Of a stretch of DNA of 64,000 bases, positions 54,074 through 62,823 are shown piece after piece. A model generated the notes under the pieces. It was not told where the DNA came from, made no database searches, and worked only from the letters and a program-made list of their open reading frames with translations. The stretch is from Vreelandella neptunia (lineage in GTDB: Bacteria > Pseudomonadota > Gammaproteobacteria > Pseudomonadales > Halomonadaceae): contig NZ_CP140255.1 in NCBI RefSeq assembly GCF_034479615.1, positions 3,906,001 through 3,970,000 of the forward strand, written 5' to 3'. The position numbers and the translations under genes are program-made. Each line of letters begins with the position of its first letter. Within the stretch, counting starts at the first letter, position 1.

Positions 54074-55030
54074 ATGAAAATGGTCAACAGGAATATCAAC
54101 GGAATGGGACAAAATAGTAAGCGCCGCCACTACCAAGCCTGGGTATTAGCCGCTCGCCCCCGAACGCTGCCGCTGGCGTGCGCTTCTATTTTGCTGGGCA
54201 GTGGGCTAGCAGCGAGTGTGGATGCTCTTAATATGACTGTACTTGTGCTGGCCCTGCTGACCGCCATTGCGCTACAGGTGCTGTCTAATTTAGCCAACGA
54301 TTACGGTGATGCCGCATCGGGTGCCGATGACGAACAGCGTATAGGGCCTGCAAGAGCGGTCTCTTCTGGTTTGCTTACCGCGGAAAAGATGCGCACGGGA
54401 ATGATCGTCGCGGCTACAGTTGCCGCGTTATTGGGGTTGTTACTGCTGGTCGCCGCGTTTGGGAATCAGTGGGGGCAGATTCTCATCTTCATTTTATTAG
54501 GGGCTGCCGCCCTGTTGGCAGCAGTGACCTATACCGTTGGGCTTGGCGGCACCCCTTACGGCTACCGAGGGTTTGGGGACATTGCGGTCTTTGTATTTTT
54601 TGGTCTGCTTGGCGTATTGGGCACCTACTATTTACATGTACAGCAGCTAAGCTGGCTGCCGTTTTTACCTGCCGCCGCCTGCGGCCTGCTGGCCACCGCC
54701 GTGCTCAATGTCAATAACGTACGCGATATCGAAAGCGATGCTCCTAACGGCAAGATCACCCTGGCGGTGCGGCTTGGCCGCACTAAGGCGATTAGCTACC
54801 ACTGGGCGCTGCTGGGATTAGCGCTGCTGCTTACCTTGATCTATTTAGTTGCGCTGCCGGTGCCGTGGGTGGGATGGAGTTGCCTGCTGGTGACCAAACC
54901 ACTGACTGATGCTGCAAAAACGCTAAGCCATACCCGTGATGGCGAGATGCTAACCAATATGCTGAAGAAGACGGCCATTTCAACGCTGCTTTACAGCGTG
55001 CTGCTCTCTATTGGCTTGGTGCTGTTTTAA
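54074..55030 (+). CDS. menA: 1,4-Dihydroxy-2-naphthoate polyprenyltransferase (MenA)
   Basis: 318-residue membrane prenyltransferase that attaches the isoprenoid tail to DHNA. About nine hydrophobic helices; the first Asp-rich prenyl-diphosphate motif is in NLANDYGDAASGADDEQR near 77 and the second is in NVNNVRDIESDAPNGK near 213. AARPRTLPLACASILLG at the N-terminus is MenA-typical. The start could be ATG 54074 or ATG 54104 (MGQNSKRR); ribosome sites do not decide. Divergent from the DoxX-menFDH unit. The final methylation is not encoded here and could be done by UbiE. Confidence 0.94.
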   Translation: MKMVNRNINGMGQNSKRRHYQAWVLAARPRTLPLACASILLGSGLAASVDALNMTVLVLALLTAIALQVLSNLANDYGDAASGADDEQRIGPARAVSSGLLTAEKMRTGMIVAATVAALLGLLLLVAAFGNQWGQILIFILLGAAALLAAVTYTVGLGGTPYGYRGFGDIAVFVFFGLLGVLGTYYLHVQQLSWLPFLPAAACGLLATAVLNVNNVRDIESDAPNGKITLAVRLGRTKAISYHWALLGLALLLTLIYLVALPVPWVGWSCLLVTKPLTDAAKTLSHTRDGEMLTNMLKKTAISTLLYSVLLSIGLVLF

Positions 55031-55039
55031 AGTGCCCAA

Positions 55040-55059
55040 AGCGGGGCAACTACCCCGCT
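55040..55059. terminator. Hairpin between convergent menA and monooxygenase genes
   Basis: AGCGGGG (55040-55046) and CCCCGCT (55053-55059) pair around a 6-nt loop, 9 bp after the menA stop. No T tract follows, so termination is inferred from position. Confidence 0.45.
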
Positions 55060-55088
55060 GACAACCTGCTTCGTTTAGCCGTGCCGCC

Positions 55089-55391
55089 TTACAGCACCAC
55101 CTCATAACCTTCAAACTTAGGTGGGCCAAGATAAATACCTTCGGGTGACTTGGCATTGGCATGGGCCTTCCGGAACGCGTCTGACTTAGTCCAGGCGCGG
55201 AAGGCTTCTTCCGATTCCCACACGCTGTGGGAGATAAACACGGTGTGATCTTCCTGGCTTTCGCCCTGCAGCATCTTGAACTGTTTGAAGCCCGGCACTT
55301 CATCCAGGTGAGAGTCGCGGTTACGCCACACCTCTAAAAAATCCTCTTCACGGCCTGGGGCAATCCGAAAACGGTTCATGGCAATATACAT
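55089..55391 (-). CDS. Antibiotic biosynthesis monooxygenase (ABM) domain protein
   Basis: 100-residue dimeric alpha/beta-barrel protein. The ABM pattern is visible in MYIAMNRFRIAPGREEDFLEVW at the N-terminus, then FKQFKMLQG and VWESEEAFRAWTKSDAFRKAH. It resembles HmoA/HmoB-like haem-degrading or quinone-modifying monooxygenases, but no activity can be assigned. The start is ATG 55391, with AGGAG 7 nt upstream; a longer frame to 55487 contains that ribosome site. It is divergent from the photolyase gene. Confidence 0.88.
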   Translation of the reverse strand: MYIAMNRFRIAPGREEDFLEVWRNRDSHLDEVPGFKQFKMLQGESQEDHTVFISHSVWESEEAFRAWTKSDAFRKAHANAKSPEGIYLGPPKFEGYEVVL

Positions 55392-55549
55392 CGTTACTCT
55401 CCTACGGGTTTGTTCCTGCAGAGTTGACCCTGCTGGGTTGGCCCTGTTGGGTTGATTTGGCAAACGGTAGCTTGATGGTAACGTCACATTTCAGTGGCGA
55501 ATAGACTTAGCGGCGAATAGCTCTCAACCGTCAGGTATCAGTATTATTA

Positions 55550-57130
55550 ATGGCTAAGGCACCTATCCAGGTCGTTTGGTTCAAACGCGATTTACGTATT
55601 CATGATCACGCGCCGCTTTCTAATGCAGCCGCGGCTGGCCCTGTGTTGCCCATATTCGCTATTGAGCCAGAGCAGTGGCAAGCGCCGGATAGTGCTCTGC
55701 GCCACTGGCAGTTTGCCGCTGACTCACTTGTCGATCTTTCTCACGCTCTGGAGACACTTGGCCTACCGCTGTGTATTTGGCAGGGCGATATTATCGATTT
55801 GCTGAACGCCCTGAAAACCCAATACGGCGAGTTTGCTCTTCACTCCCATGAAGAGACCGGCAACGCCTGGAGCTTTGCCCGTGATAAAAGCGTCAAGGCA
55901 TGGTGCCAACAGCAAGGCGCGCCATGGCATGAAGCACGCCAGCACGGCGTACTACGCGGCCTGAAATCACGGGTGGCAGAGCGCGATGCATGGGAAAAGC
56001 AGTGGGAAACGTTAATGACGGCGCCCACCGCTACTGCCCCGCAAAACACGCAAATGGCTGAGGGGTGGCAAGCCTTTAACCATATTGACGTTGAACACCT
56101 TCACAACCTGACGCTAGGGTTTGATACCACGCCCTGCCCCGAACGGCAGCCAGGTGGCCGCAGCGAAGGCCGCGCAGTATGGCGCAGCTTTGTAAGCCAG
56201 CGCGGGCGGCGATATCGCGGCTCGCTGTCTAAACCTTTGCTTGCCTGGGAATTTGGCTCGCGGCTTTCGCCCCATTTGGCTTGGGGCACGCTCTCCATGC
56301 GCGAAGTGGTGCAGTCGCTGCGCCGCCAACGAAAAAAGCATGCTGAAGACACCGCTTGGTTCCGCTCGCTGCGCGCCTTCGCCTCCCGGCTTCACTGGCA
56401 CTGCCACTTTATTCAAAAGCTCGAAAGTGAGCCGAGCATAGAGTCACAAACGCTGCACCCGGCGCTGCGCGGCCTGCGGGAGCGCGACCCCGAGCATCCC
56501 AATCTGATCGCCTGGAAACTCGGCCAAACCGGCGTGCCGTTAGTCGATGCCTGTATGCGCAACCTGATCGCCACCGGTTGGATCAACTTTCGCATGCGCG
56601 CCATGCTGATCTCCCACGCCACCTTTGGCCTTGGGCTGCACTGGTACGAACCCGCCCTGCACTTGGCGCGACTATTTACCGACTTCGAGCCTGGCATTCA
56701 CTACCCCCAGGTGCAGATGCAGGCAGGCGCCACGGGCACCAACGCCCTGCGGGTGTATAACCCCATCAAACAGGCGGAAGATAACGACCCAGATGGTGAG
56801 TTTGTCGCACGCTGGGTGCCAGAATTAACGGTTCTGCCATTAGAGTGGCGCGCCAAGCCGTGGGCACTACCCGAAAGTCTACGCCAGCGGTTCGGCTTTC
56901 AACCCGGCGAGCACTACCCAATCCCCCACGACTTTGAAGCCGAAGCACGCCACTGGAAGAAGATGCTGTATGAGCTGCGTCGTACGCCGGAAGCCAGAGA
57001 CGCCAGCCAGGCGATTGTAGATAAGCTCGCCAGCCAGCGAAGACCGCCCGCTCCGCGCGCTAAAAAAGCAAAACCCGCCAATCGGCAGCAGCTTTCGCTG
57101 TTTGATGATGGAGGGTTGGAAGATACGTAG
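55550..57130 (+). CDS. Cryptochrome/photolyase-family FAD protein with C-terminal clamp-binding motif
   Basis: 526-residue flavoprotein. The N-terminal photolyase alpha/beta domain begins VVWFKRDLRIHDHAPL (about 8-140). The FAD-binding helical domain (about 240-480) includes GVPLVDACMRNLIATGWINFRMR and GTNALRVYNPIKQ. These differ from classical CPD photolyases (GYMHNR, PYFRIFNP), so it belongs to another branch often annotated FAD-binding domain protein. It may repair UV lesions or sense light. The basic tail ends with QQLSLF at about 514-519, an exact match to the beta sliding-clamp consensus QL(S/D)LF, suggesting recruitment to replication forks. No SD is evident near ATG 55550. Confidence 0.9.
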   Translation: MAKAPIQVVWFKRDLRIHDHAPLSNAAAAGPVLPIFAIEPEQWQAPDSALRHWQFAADSLVDLSHALETLGLPLCIWQGDIIDLLNALKTQYGEFALHSHEETGNAWSFARDKSVKAWCQQQGAPWHEARQHGVLRGLKSRVAERDAWEKQWETLMTAPTATAPQNTQMAEGWQAFNHIDVEHLHNLTLGFDTTPCPERQPGGRSEGRAVWRSFVSQRGRRYRGSLSKPLLAWEFGSRLSPHLAWGTLSMREVVQSLRRQRKKHAEDTAWFRSLRAFASRLHWHCHFIQKLESEPSIESQTLHPALRGLRERDPEHPNLIAWKLGQTGVPLVDACMRNLIATGWINFRMRAMLISHATFGLGLHWYEPALHLARLFTDFEPGIHYPQVQMQAGATGTNALRVYNPIKQAEDNDPDGEFVARWVPELTVLPLEWRAKPWALPESLRQRFGFQPGEHYPIPHDFEAEARHWKKMLYELRRTPEARDASQAIVDKLASQRRPPAPRAKKAKPANRQQLSLFDDGGLEDT

Positions 57131-57704
57131 CGGTTACTCTTGGATAGGTCTCACTAATCTCTTCGACAGAGGGAGTGACCGCATTAGCACCGACTCAACA
57201 TAGCTGATTAAGCGACCCAGTGCCGGTCATACTCTATTTAATGACGCCATTACCTACTCGCGCCGCATCGGGAAAACCACGACATAAGCAAAACGCTTTT
57301 GCTTGTGAGCTTACCGCCTTAATATCTCTAACCAAACGTTTAGGTACACGGTTTTACCTTCCCTGCGTCTCGTTCGAGAAAGATCCGAAATGTACTTGCT
57401 CAGTTGACAAGAAAGTTCCTAACGCTTGCAGCATGCGCGCCCATGAAATGGAGCCGAAAGCGCAATGTAATTGGCGCCGCCGTGCCTGCACTGGTTATAT
57501 TTTGAATGCACGAAACTCGTTGCTTTGCGAAAGATTACAAAGCCCTTTTACCATCCCACATTCTCTGCATTCAGAAATATGCTTATCAAGTAGCTCTAGG
57601 GTTAGCAAATCAATCTCCGAAAAATATAATGCCTTGACTTTGCGGCGTGTCGGAACGCCAGCGAATATCCGTCCGCCAACAGCCGCTGGTTATGTGATCT
57701 TAGT
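57131..57704. other. Non-coding region after the photolyase gene, with cassette-like remnants
   Basis: 574 bp on the plus strand have no credible gene; an ORF at 57220-57990 has unnatural composition and runs antisense to the GFA gene. The segment holds the attC-like site at 57417-57498. Immediately after the GFA stop (minus strand) is TAACCAGCGGCTG, resembling a decayed attC left end. Base composition is more AT-rich than the flanks. Confidence 0.5.
57417..57498 (-). other. Putative integron attC recombination site
   Basis: Read on the minus strand the site begins ATAACCAGTGCAGGCA (57498-57483) and ends TGCTGCAAGCGTTAGGA (57433-57417). The ends fold together: TAAC with GTTA, a 3-nt unpaired spacer, then 7 bp (TGCA and GCA) with one extrahelical base on one arm only. 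The 3' core GTTAGGA differs from GTTRRRY only in its last base. Length about 82 bp is usual for attC. The orientation fits a cassette containing the GFA gene. No integrase gene is in the window. Confidence 0.42.
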
Positions 57705-58106
57705 CTACTCTGGCGGGCCCTCGAACTCTGGTACGTCAACAATCGCCTCGTCCCAAACCGCTCTGCTTGATGTGAAGATGTGCGCAGTTGGCAACACAGA
57801 TATTTCAGTATCCAAACACCCTGCAGGAACAACGAGCAGGTCTGTAAGTTGGGGGCTTGGTAATGCTGAACCACACGATCTACAGAAGCTTTTGTTGTGG
57901 CGAGTACCCGGAAGATTAAAGGAAGTTACAGCATCTACACCCGCCAGCCAGGTCAGTTTAGCTGACTGCGAGAACAAATTTGCCGCATGAGCAGATCCTG
58001 TATCTTTTTGGCAATACTCACAATGGCACAGGTAAAAGCTGTCGAAGCCCCCATTGACCTCAAATCTAACTGTGCCACACAGGCAAGAACCAACATGCTT
58101 AGTCAT
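57705..58106 (-). CDS. GFA-family protein (glutathione-dependent formaldehyde-activating-like)
   Basis: 133-residue cytosolic zinc protein of the GFA/CENP-V family. Zinc-site cysteines are in GSCLCGTVRFEV, YLCHCEYCQKDTGS and FCRSCGSALPS, a full set. Members are mostly of unknown function; the glutathione-formaldehyde activity is known only for some. The start is ATG 58106 (MTKHVGSC) with AAGG upstream; the frame opens at 58139. GFA genes are common cargo of integron cassettes in marine bacteria, and an attC-like site lies about 200 bp downstream. Codon use and AT content look unlike the neighbours, suggesting transfer. Confidence 0.87.
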   Translation of the reverse strand: MTKHVGSCLCGTVRFEVNGGFDSFYLCHCEYCQKDTGSAHAANLFSQSAKLTWLAGVDAVTSFNLPGTRHNKSFCRSCGSALPSPQLTDLLVVPAGCLDTEISVLPTAHIFTSSRAVWDEAIVDVPEFEGPPE

Positions 58107-58139
58107 AGGATTACCTTCTATGGCTTGCAGGTTACGCAC

Positions 58140-58399
58140 ACATAATAAGTATTAGACAGCGCGCTCTATGATTGGATGATCGCATCGGCATGATTGTCCA
58201 AAAATGCAGCCTGTCATATTTCCCCAAGTCTTTTATTTTTATTAGGCTGAGTATCCAAAACTCGCACTTCTGCTACATTTGCCAGTGCTCCACGTTGAAA
58301 GGGTATCTGTCTTGTTATTTTTAGCATCCACCCTACCAACCCCAGATTAGCACAGGGTACTTAGTTCGACTGATTATCTTAGGTCTAGGCTTTGCCCAT
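58140..58399. other. AT-rich intergenic region between GFA and gabT
   Basis: 260 bp with no gene or convincing signal. It must contain the promoter of the GFA gene (minus strand). I looked for a second attC-like site and found none. Confidence 0.5.
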
Positions 58400-58449
58400 A
58401 AAAAAGCCCGCCCTTGCCAACAGCTATTGCTGCTTGACGAGGGCGGGCT
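58400..58449 (-). terminator. Terminator of the gabT operon
   Basis: On the minus strand GCCCGCCCT (58448-58440) pairs with AGGGCGGGC (58414-58406) around a 25-nt loop and is followed by TTTTTT. It lies 20 bp past the gabT stop. Confidence 0.85.
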
Positions 58450-58468
58450 CGGTACTGCTTAAATGCTG

Positions 58469-59743
58469 TTAGCCAAGCGCTTCCAGCGACTGCTCGATAA
58501 TGCTCAAGCCTTCTTCCAACACCGCAGAAGAAACCGTCAGCGGCACCAGAATGCGGATGCTGTTGCCGTAGAAGCCACAGGAAAGCAGGATCAGGCCTTT
58601 CTCGCGGGCTTTGGCACAGAGCGCACCGGTGAGCGCTGTGTCAGGTTTTCCTTCGCTATCGAGCAATTCGAACGCCGCCATGGCGCCTAGCTGGCGACCG
58701 TGGGCTACGGCGGGGAAGCGCTCTTCCCATACCGCGAAGCGCTCGGCCAGCATCTTGCCCATCTGCTCGCTGCGGGCCAAGATATCTTCCTCTTCAATCA
58801 CCTCAATCACTGCCAGCGCCGCTGCACAAGAGAGCGGGTTACCGCTGTAGGTGCCGCCTAGGGAGTTGGGGCCGGAGGCGTCCATTACCTTGGCGCTACC
58901 CACCACAGCCGAGAGCGGCATGCCGTTCGCCAAGCTCTTGGCGGTGGTGAGAATATCCGCCTCGATACCGCTATGTTCGAGGGCAAATAGCTTGCCGGTG
59001 CGTGCAAAGCCGGACTGCACTTCGTCGGCGATCAGCAGAATGCCGTGCTCGTCGCACAGCGCGCGCAGCGCTTTCAGGTAGTCCGGTGAAGCGATGTAGA
59101 AGCCGCCTTCGCCCTGTACCGGCTCAATCACGATGGCCGCCGTGCGGTGGGGGGCGATATCAGTTTTGAACAGCGTGCGAATGGCATTCAAAGACGCCTC
59201 TTCGCTGATGCCGTGCAGCGGGTTGGGGAACGGTGCGCGGAACACGTCGCCCGGCATCGGGCCGAAGTCGTTCTTGTAGGGCAATACCTTGCCGGTCATC
59301 GCCAGGGTCATCATGGTGCGGCCGTGGAAGGCGCCGTCGAAAGTGATAATGCCGGTACGACCAGTCGCTGCACGGGCAATCTTCACGGCGTTTTCCAGCG
59401 CTTCGGCACCGGTGTTGACCAGCATCGCTTTGCGCTCGGGGCCGCGTACCGGGGTGAGTTCGCAGAGCTTTTGGCATAGCTGCACGTAGGGCGCGTAGGA
59501 GATCACCGCCGCACTGGTGTGCATAACTTTCTTAAGCTGCGCTTCTACCGCGGCAACAATTTTCGGGTGACGATGACCCAGATTGAGCACGCCAATGCCG
59601 CCCGCAAAGTCGATCCAGCGGTTGCCGTCGGCATCCCACAGTTCGGCATTTTCAGCGCGCTCGGCAAACTGGGTGGTGGGCGTCGCGGCACCGTTGGCCA
59701 CGTAACGGTTTTTCAGGTCGTTCAATTCTTGGTTCGTCATCAT
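58469..59743 (-). CDS. gabT: 4-Aminobutyrate:2-oxoglutarate transaminase
   Basis: 424-residue class III PLP aminotransferase, nearly the length of E. coli GabT. Signatures: WDADGNRWIDFAGGIGVLNLGHRHP, LVNTGAEALENAVKIARAAT, GAFHGRTMMTLAMTGK, LLIADEVQSGFARTGK (PLP Asp) and the PLP lysine in TTAKSLANGMPLSAV. It converts GABA to succinate semialdehyde. It is preceded by gabD 8 bp upstream in the same operon and ends in a good terminator. Two ATGs (59743, 59740) can start it. Confidence 0.95.
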   Translation of the reverse strand: MMTNQELNDLKNRYVANGAATPTTQFAERAENAELWDADGNRWIDFAGGIGVLNLGHRHPKIVAAVEAQLKKVMHTSAAVISYAPYVQLCQKLCELTPVRGPERKAMLVNTGAEALENAVKIARAATGRTGIITFDGAFHGRTMMTLAMTGKVLPYKNDFGPMPGDVFRAPFPNPLHGISEEASLNAIRTLFKTDIAPHRTAAIVIEPVQGEGGFYIASPDYLKALRALCDEHGILLIADEVQSGFARTGKLFALEHSGIEADILTTAKSLANGMPLSAVVGSAKVMDASGPNSLGGTYSGNPLSCAAALAVIEVIEEEDILARSEQMGKMLAERFAVWEERFPAVAHGRQLGAMAAFELLDSEGKPDTALTGALCAKAREKGLILLSCGFYGNSIRILVPLTVSSAVLEEGLSIIEQSLEALG

Positions 59744-59751
59744 GATTCTCT

Positions 59752-61203
59752 TTAAAGGCCGCCAACGCAGACATATTTCAGTTCAGTAAACTCATCCAAC
59801 CCGTGGTGGGAGCCTTCGCGGCCCAGCCCGGACTCTTTAACGCCGCCAAACGGCGCCAGCTCGGTGGAGATCAGGCCTTCGTTAACGCCGACCATGCCAT
59901 ACTCCAGCTGCTCCATGGTGCGCCAGATGCGGCGGTAGTCAGTGGCATAGAAGTAGGCGGCCAGGCCGAAAGGCGTGTCGTTGGCCATCTGGATGGCCTC
60001 TTCGTCACGCTGGAAGCGAAACACCGGCGCTACCGGGCCGAAGGTCTCTTCGTCGGCCACCGCCATCTTGGTGGTGACATCCGCCAGCACCGTGGGGGTA
60101 AAGAAGCGCTCGCCCGCGGAGTGGGGCTTGCCGCCGCACAGTACGCGCGCGCCGTGGCTGACGGCGTCATCAATATGACGCTGTACTTTATCGACGGCCG
60201 CTTGGTTGATCAGCGGGCCGATAACGCTGCCTTCTGCTAGGCCATCACCCACTTTTAGCGCCTTCACACGCTCAGTGAGCTTAGCGACGAACGCATCGTA
60301 AATGCCGTCCTGCACCAGAAAGCGGTTGGTGCAGACACAGGTTTGCCCGGCGTTACGGAATTTGGAGGCGATGGCGCCATCAACAGCGGCATCTACATCG
60401 GCGTCGTCAAACACGATAAAGGGCGCGTTGCCACCCAGTTCCATGGCGGTTTTCTTCACCGTGCTGGCGCACTGGGCAAGCAAGTGCTTACCCACCGGAG
60501 TAGAGCCGGTAAACGAGACTTTGCGCACCCGTGAATCTGTTGTGAGCACATCGCCCACTGCAGCTGGTTTAGAAGCGGTAATGACGTTAATGGTGCCCGC
60601 GGGCAGGCCCGCTTCCAGGGCTAGGTAAGCAGCAGCAAGCGCCGTTAACGGCGTGGCTTCAGCAGGTTTGATCACCACGGTGCAGCCCGCGGCCAAGGCC
60701 GGGGCGCACTTACGGGTAATCATCGCCAGCGGGAAGTTCCACGGGGTGATCGCCGCGACCACGCCTACCGGCTCGCGCAGAACCAATAAGCGTTTGTCCG
60801 CGCCGTGACTAGGCAGGGTTTCCCCTGCCATGCGCTTGGCTTCCTCGGCGAAAAACTCGATAAACGACGCGCCGTAGGTCACTTCGCCTTTGGCTTCAGC
60901 CAGCGGCTTGCCCTGCTCTAAGGTCATTAGGCGGGCCAGATCGTCGGCGTGTTCATTAATCAGCTCAAACCAACGGCGCAGCAGCGCAGAACGCTGCTTC
61001 ACTGGGGTGGCGCGCCAGGCAGCACCGGCGTTGTAAGCGGCGGCCACGGCATCACGGGTATCGTCGGCGCCCATATCGGCCACCCGGGCAATGGATTCAC
61101 CGGTAGCGGGGTTATCCACCGCAAAGGTTTGTTGGCCTGTACGCCACTCGCCACCCACCAAGGCTGGAACCGCATCGTGCAACCACTGTTCGATAAAGCT
61201 CAT
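59752..61203 (-). CDS. gabD: NAD(P)-dependent succinate-semialdehyde dehydrogenase
   Basis: 483-residue aldehyde dehydrogenase, the size of E. coli GabD, oxidising succinate semialdehyde to succinate. Conserved segments: AITPWNFPLAMITRK, KPAEATPLTALA, SFTGSTPVGKHL, MELGGNAPFIVFDDAD (catalytic Glu) and NAGQTCVCTNR (catalytic Cys). The end EFTELKYVCVGGL is GabD-like. SD AGGAG precedes ATG 61203. It lies between the permease gene (45 bp) and gabT (8 bp) in one transcription unit. Confidence 0.95.
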   Translation of the reverse strand: MSFIEQWLHDAVPALVGGEWRTGQQTFAVDNPATGESIARVADMGADDTRDAVAAAYNAGAAWRATPVKQRSALLRRWFELINEHADDLARLMTLEQGKPLAEAKGEVTYGASFIEFFAEEAKRMAGETLPSHGADKRLLVLREPVGVVAAITPWNFPLAMITRKCAPALAAGCTVVIKPAEATPLTALAAAYLALEAGLPAGTINVITASKPAAVGDVLTTDSRVRKVSFTGSTPVGKHLLAQCASTVKKTAMELGGNAPFIVFDDADVDAAVDGAIASKFRNAGQTCVCTNRFLVQDGIYDAFVAKLTERVKALKVGDGLAEGSVIGPLINQAAVDKVQRHIDDAVSHGARVLCGGKPHSAGERFFTPTVLADVTTKMAVADEETFGPVAPVFRFQRDEEAIQMANDTPFGLAAYFYATDYRRIWRTMEQLEYGMVGVNEGLISTELAPFGGVKESGLGREGSHHGLDEFTELKYVCVGGL

Positions 61204-61248
61204 ATGTTGCTCCTAAAAAGCTTAAGTCCGGAAATCTCGTAGGACGGC

Positions 61249-62664
61249 TTACAGATCCGCTTTCATATGGCGATCGCTGTAGTCACGCCCATAGGTGCGC
61301 AGGGCGTGGACATATAGCGCCAGGCCAAGCAGTGACCAACCGACAAAGATGGTCCACTCAGCAACGCTCAGCGCCGCCGGGCTACCGGGCAGGTAGAGGC
61401 ACGCCATACCGAAAGAAAGGATGATAGCGAGGGTGCCGCACAGCTTGCCGTTACTCACCTTGAATGGACGGGGCATATCCGGCTCGCGCACCCGTAGCAC
61501 CACAAAGGAGATGGCCACAAACAGGTAGGCCAACACGATGCCTAAGCCACCGGCGTTGACTATCCACACCAATGCTGGGCGACCAAAGAAAGGCGCCAGA
61601 CAGGAGAGAAAGCCCATCATAAAGATGGCGTTGGTAGGCGTTCTATAGCGAGGGTGCAGCTTGGCAAACGATGCAGGTAGCATGCCCGCTTTAGCCAGGG
61701 CATAGATCGCCCGTGAGCCGCCAATGTAGAAGGCGTTCCAGCTGGTAATGATGCCTGCGATACCCGCCATGACCATTAAGTTGCTGGCCCACGCGGCGTT
61801 AAACAGGCTGCCCATGGCGTCCGGCACGCTAAGCGAGCTTGCTGCCAACTCTTCACTATTGAGTGCCAAGCTGGTGGCCAGAATAATCAGCGCATACCAA
61901 ACCACCGCGAGAATCACCGACATCATCAGCACTTTGCCAATGGCTTTATAAGGCAGGTTAATCTCTTCAGCGGCCTGGGGAATAACGTCAAAGCCCACAA
62001 ACAGGAACGGCACCATGACCAGCACCGCTACAATGCCTGCGAACACGCCGCTATCGGCCTGTGTGAAGAACGGCATCATATTGATGGTTTCGCCTTCAAA
62101 CAGCGAACCGGTGACAAACATGACGCCCACCAGCAGAATTAACCCAGTTACTACTTTCTGCAGCAGCGCAGCGGTCGTTACACCGAAGTAGTTAATCACC
62201 ATCATGGCCAGCGAGCCGCCCACGCCTACGGCTACCCAAGTGGCTTTAACTTCCCACCCGGCAATCGTCCACAGATGACCGACGGCATAGTTGGGCGCCA
62301 GGTGTTCAATCACCGTGGGAAGTGCCACCGCTTCAAAGGCCACTACGCTTAGATAGCCTAGAATAATCGCCCAGGTACACAAAAAAGAGGGTAAGTGGCC
62401 CAGGGCGCGGTAGCTGTATACGTGCTCGCCACCCACTTTGGGCATCGCAGCGGCAAGTTCAGCATAGGTAAGGCCAACCAAGACAATCGCTAAACCGCCG
62501 ATAATAAACGCTATAATGGCGCCTAAACTGCCAGCGGATTGAATGGCGGTACCGGTGAGCACAATCCAGCCCCAACCAATCATGGCACCGAAGGCCAGCG
62601 CTAATACGTCGCCACGGGCCAATACCCGGACGAGCCCTTCCTGTTCTGATGAGGGTGTGGTCAT
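61249..62664 (-). CDS. APC-family amino acid permease (putative GABA transporter)
   Basis: 471-residue transporter with about 12 hydrophobic helices. The APC signature near the N-terminus reads ALAFGAMIGWGWIVLTG, an unusual Trp-rich variant of the G-[SA]-G-I-G helix. Later segments include EELPYKAIG-like EEINLPYKAIGK and FVGFDVIPQAAEEI. The start is ATG 62664 (MTTPSSEQ) with GCAGGA upstream; the frame opens at 62757, but those residues lie in the promoter. It is the first gene of the unit with gabD and gabT, so GABA or a related amine is the likely substrate. Confidence 0.88.
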   Translation of the reverse strand: MTTPSSEQEGLVRVLARGDVLALAFGAMIGWGWIVLTGTAIQSAGSLGAIIAFIIGGLAIVLVGLTYAELAAAMPKVGGEHVYSYRALGHLPSFLCTWAIILGYLSVVAFEAVALPTVIEHLAPNYAVGHLWTIAGWEVKATWVAVGVGGSLAMMVINYFGVTTAALLQKVVTGLILLVGVMFVTGSLFEGETINMMPFFTQADSGVFAGIVAVLVMVPFLFVGFDVIPQAAEEINLPYKAIGKVLMMSVILAVVWYALIILATSLALNSEELAASSLSVPDAMGSLFNAAWASNLMVMAGIAGIITSWNAFYIGGSRAIYALAKAGMLPASFAKLHPRYRTPTNAIFMMGFLSCLAPFFGRPALVWIVNAGGLGIVLAYLFVAISFVVLRVREPDMPRPFKVSNGKLCGTLAIILSFGMACLYLPGSPAALSVAEWTIFVGWSLLGLALYVHALRTYGRDYSDRHMKADL

Positions 62665-62727
62665 TTGAAATGTCCTGCGAGTTATTGGATGTTGTCGTAG
62701 GCGCTCAGGGGCGCAGTATCCTGATCC

Positions 62728-62780
62728 TGTTTTAACCGTTTCTCTTTGAACGGGCATGTTTTAAACGGTTTTGTAAAACA
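62728..62780. promoter_or_regulatory. TGTTTTA repeat cluster upstream of the permease gene
   Basis: TGTTTTA occurs at 62728-62734 and 62757-62763, and inverted as TAAAACA at 62774-62780. The last two form a dyad with a 10-bp gap. It lies 64-116 bp upstream of the permease ATG and is a candidate site for the divergent MocR regulator. Confidence 0.35.
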
Positions 62781-62823
62781 GGATAGCCACACGCTAGCAG
62801 GCGGGAGAGAAAACACGAATGCA

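Noticed and set aside
57130..57182. Terminator or att site after the photolyase gene (GCGGTTACTC / GAGTGACCGC)
   Set aside because: Ten-base arms pair with one G-U, but a 33-nt loop and no T tract make it unconvincing.
57220..57990. 256-codon plus-strand ORF over the GFA gene
   Set aside because: No recognisable domain, erratic composition, antisense to a well-supported GFA gene with its full cysteine set.
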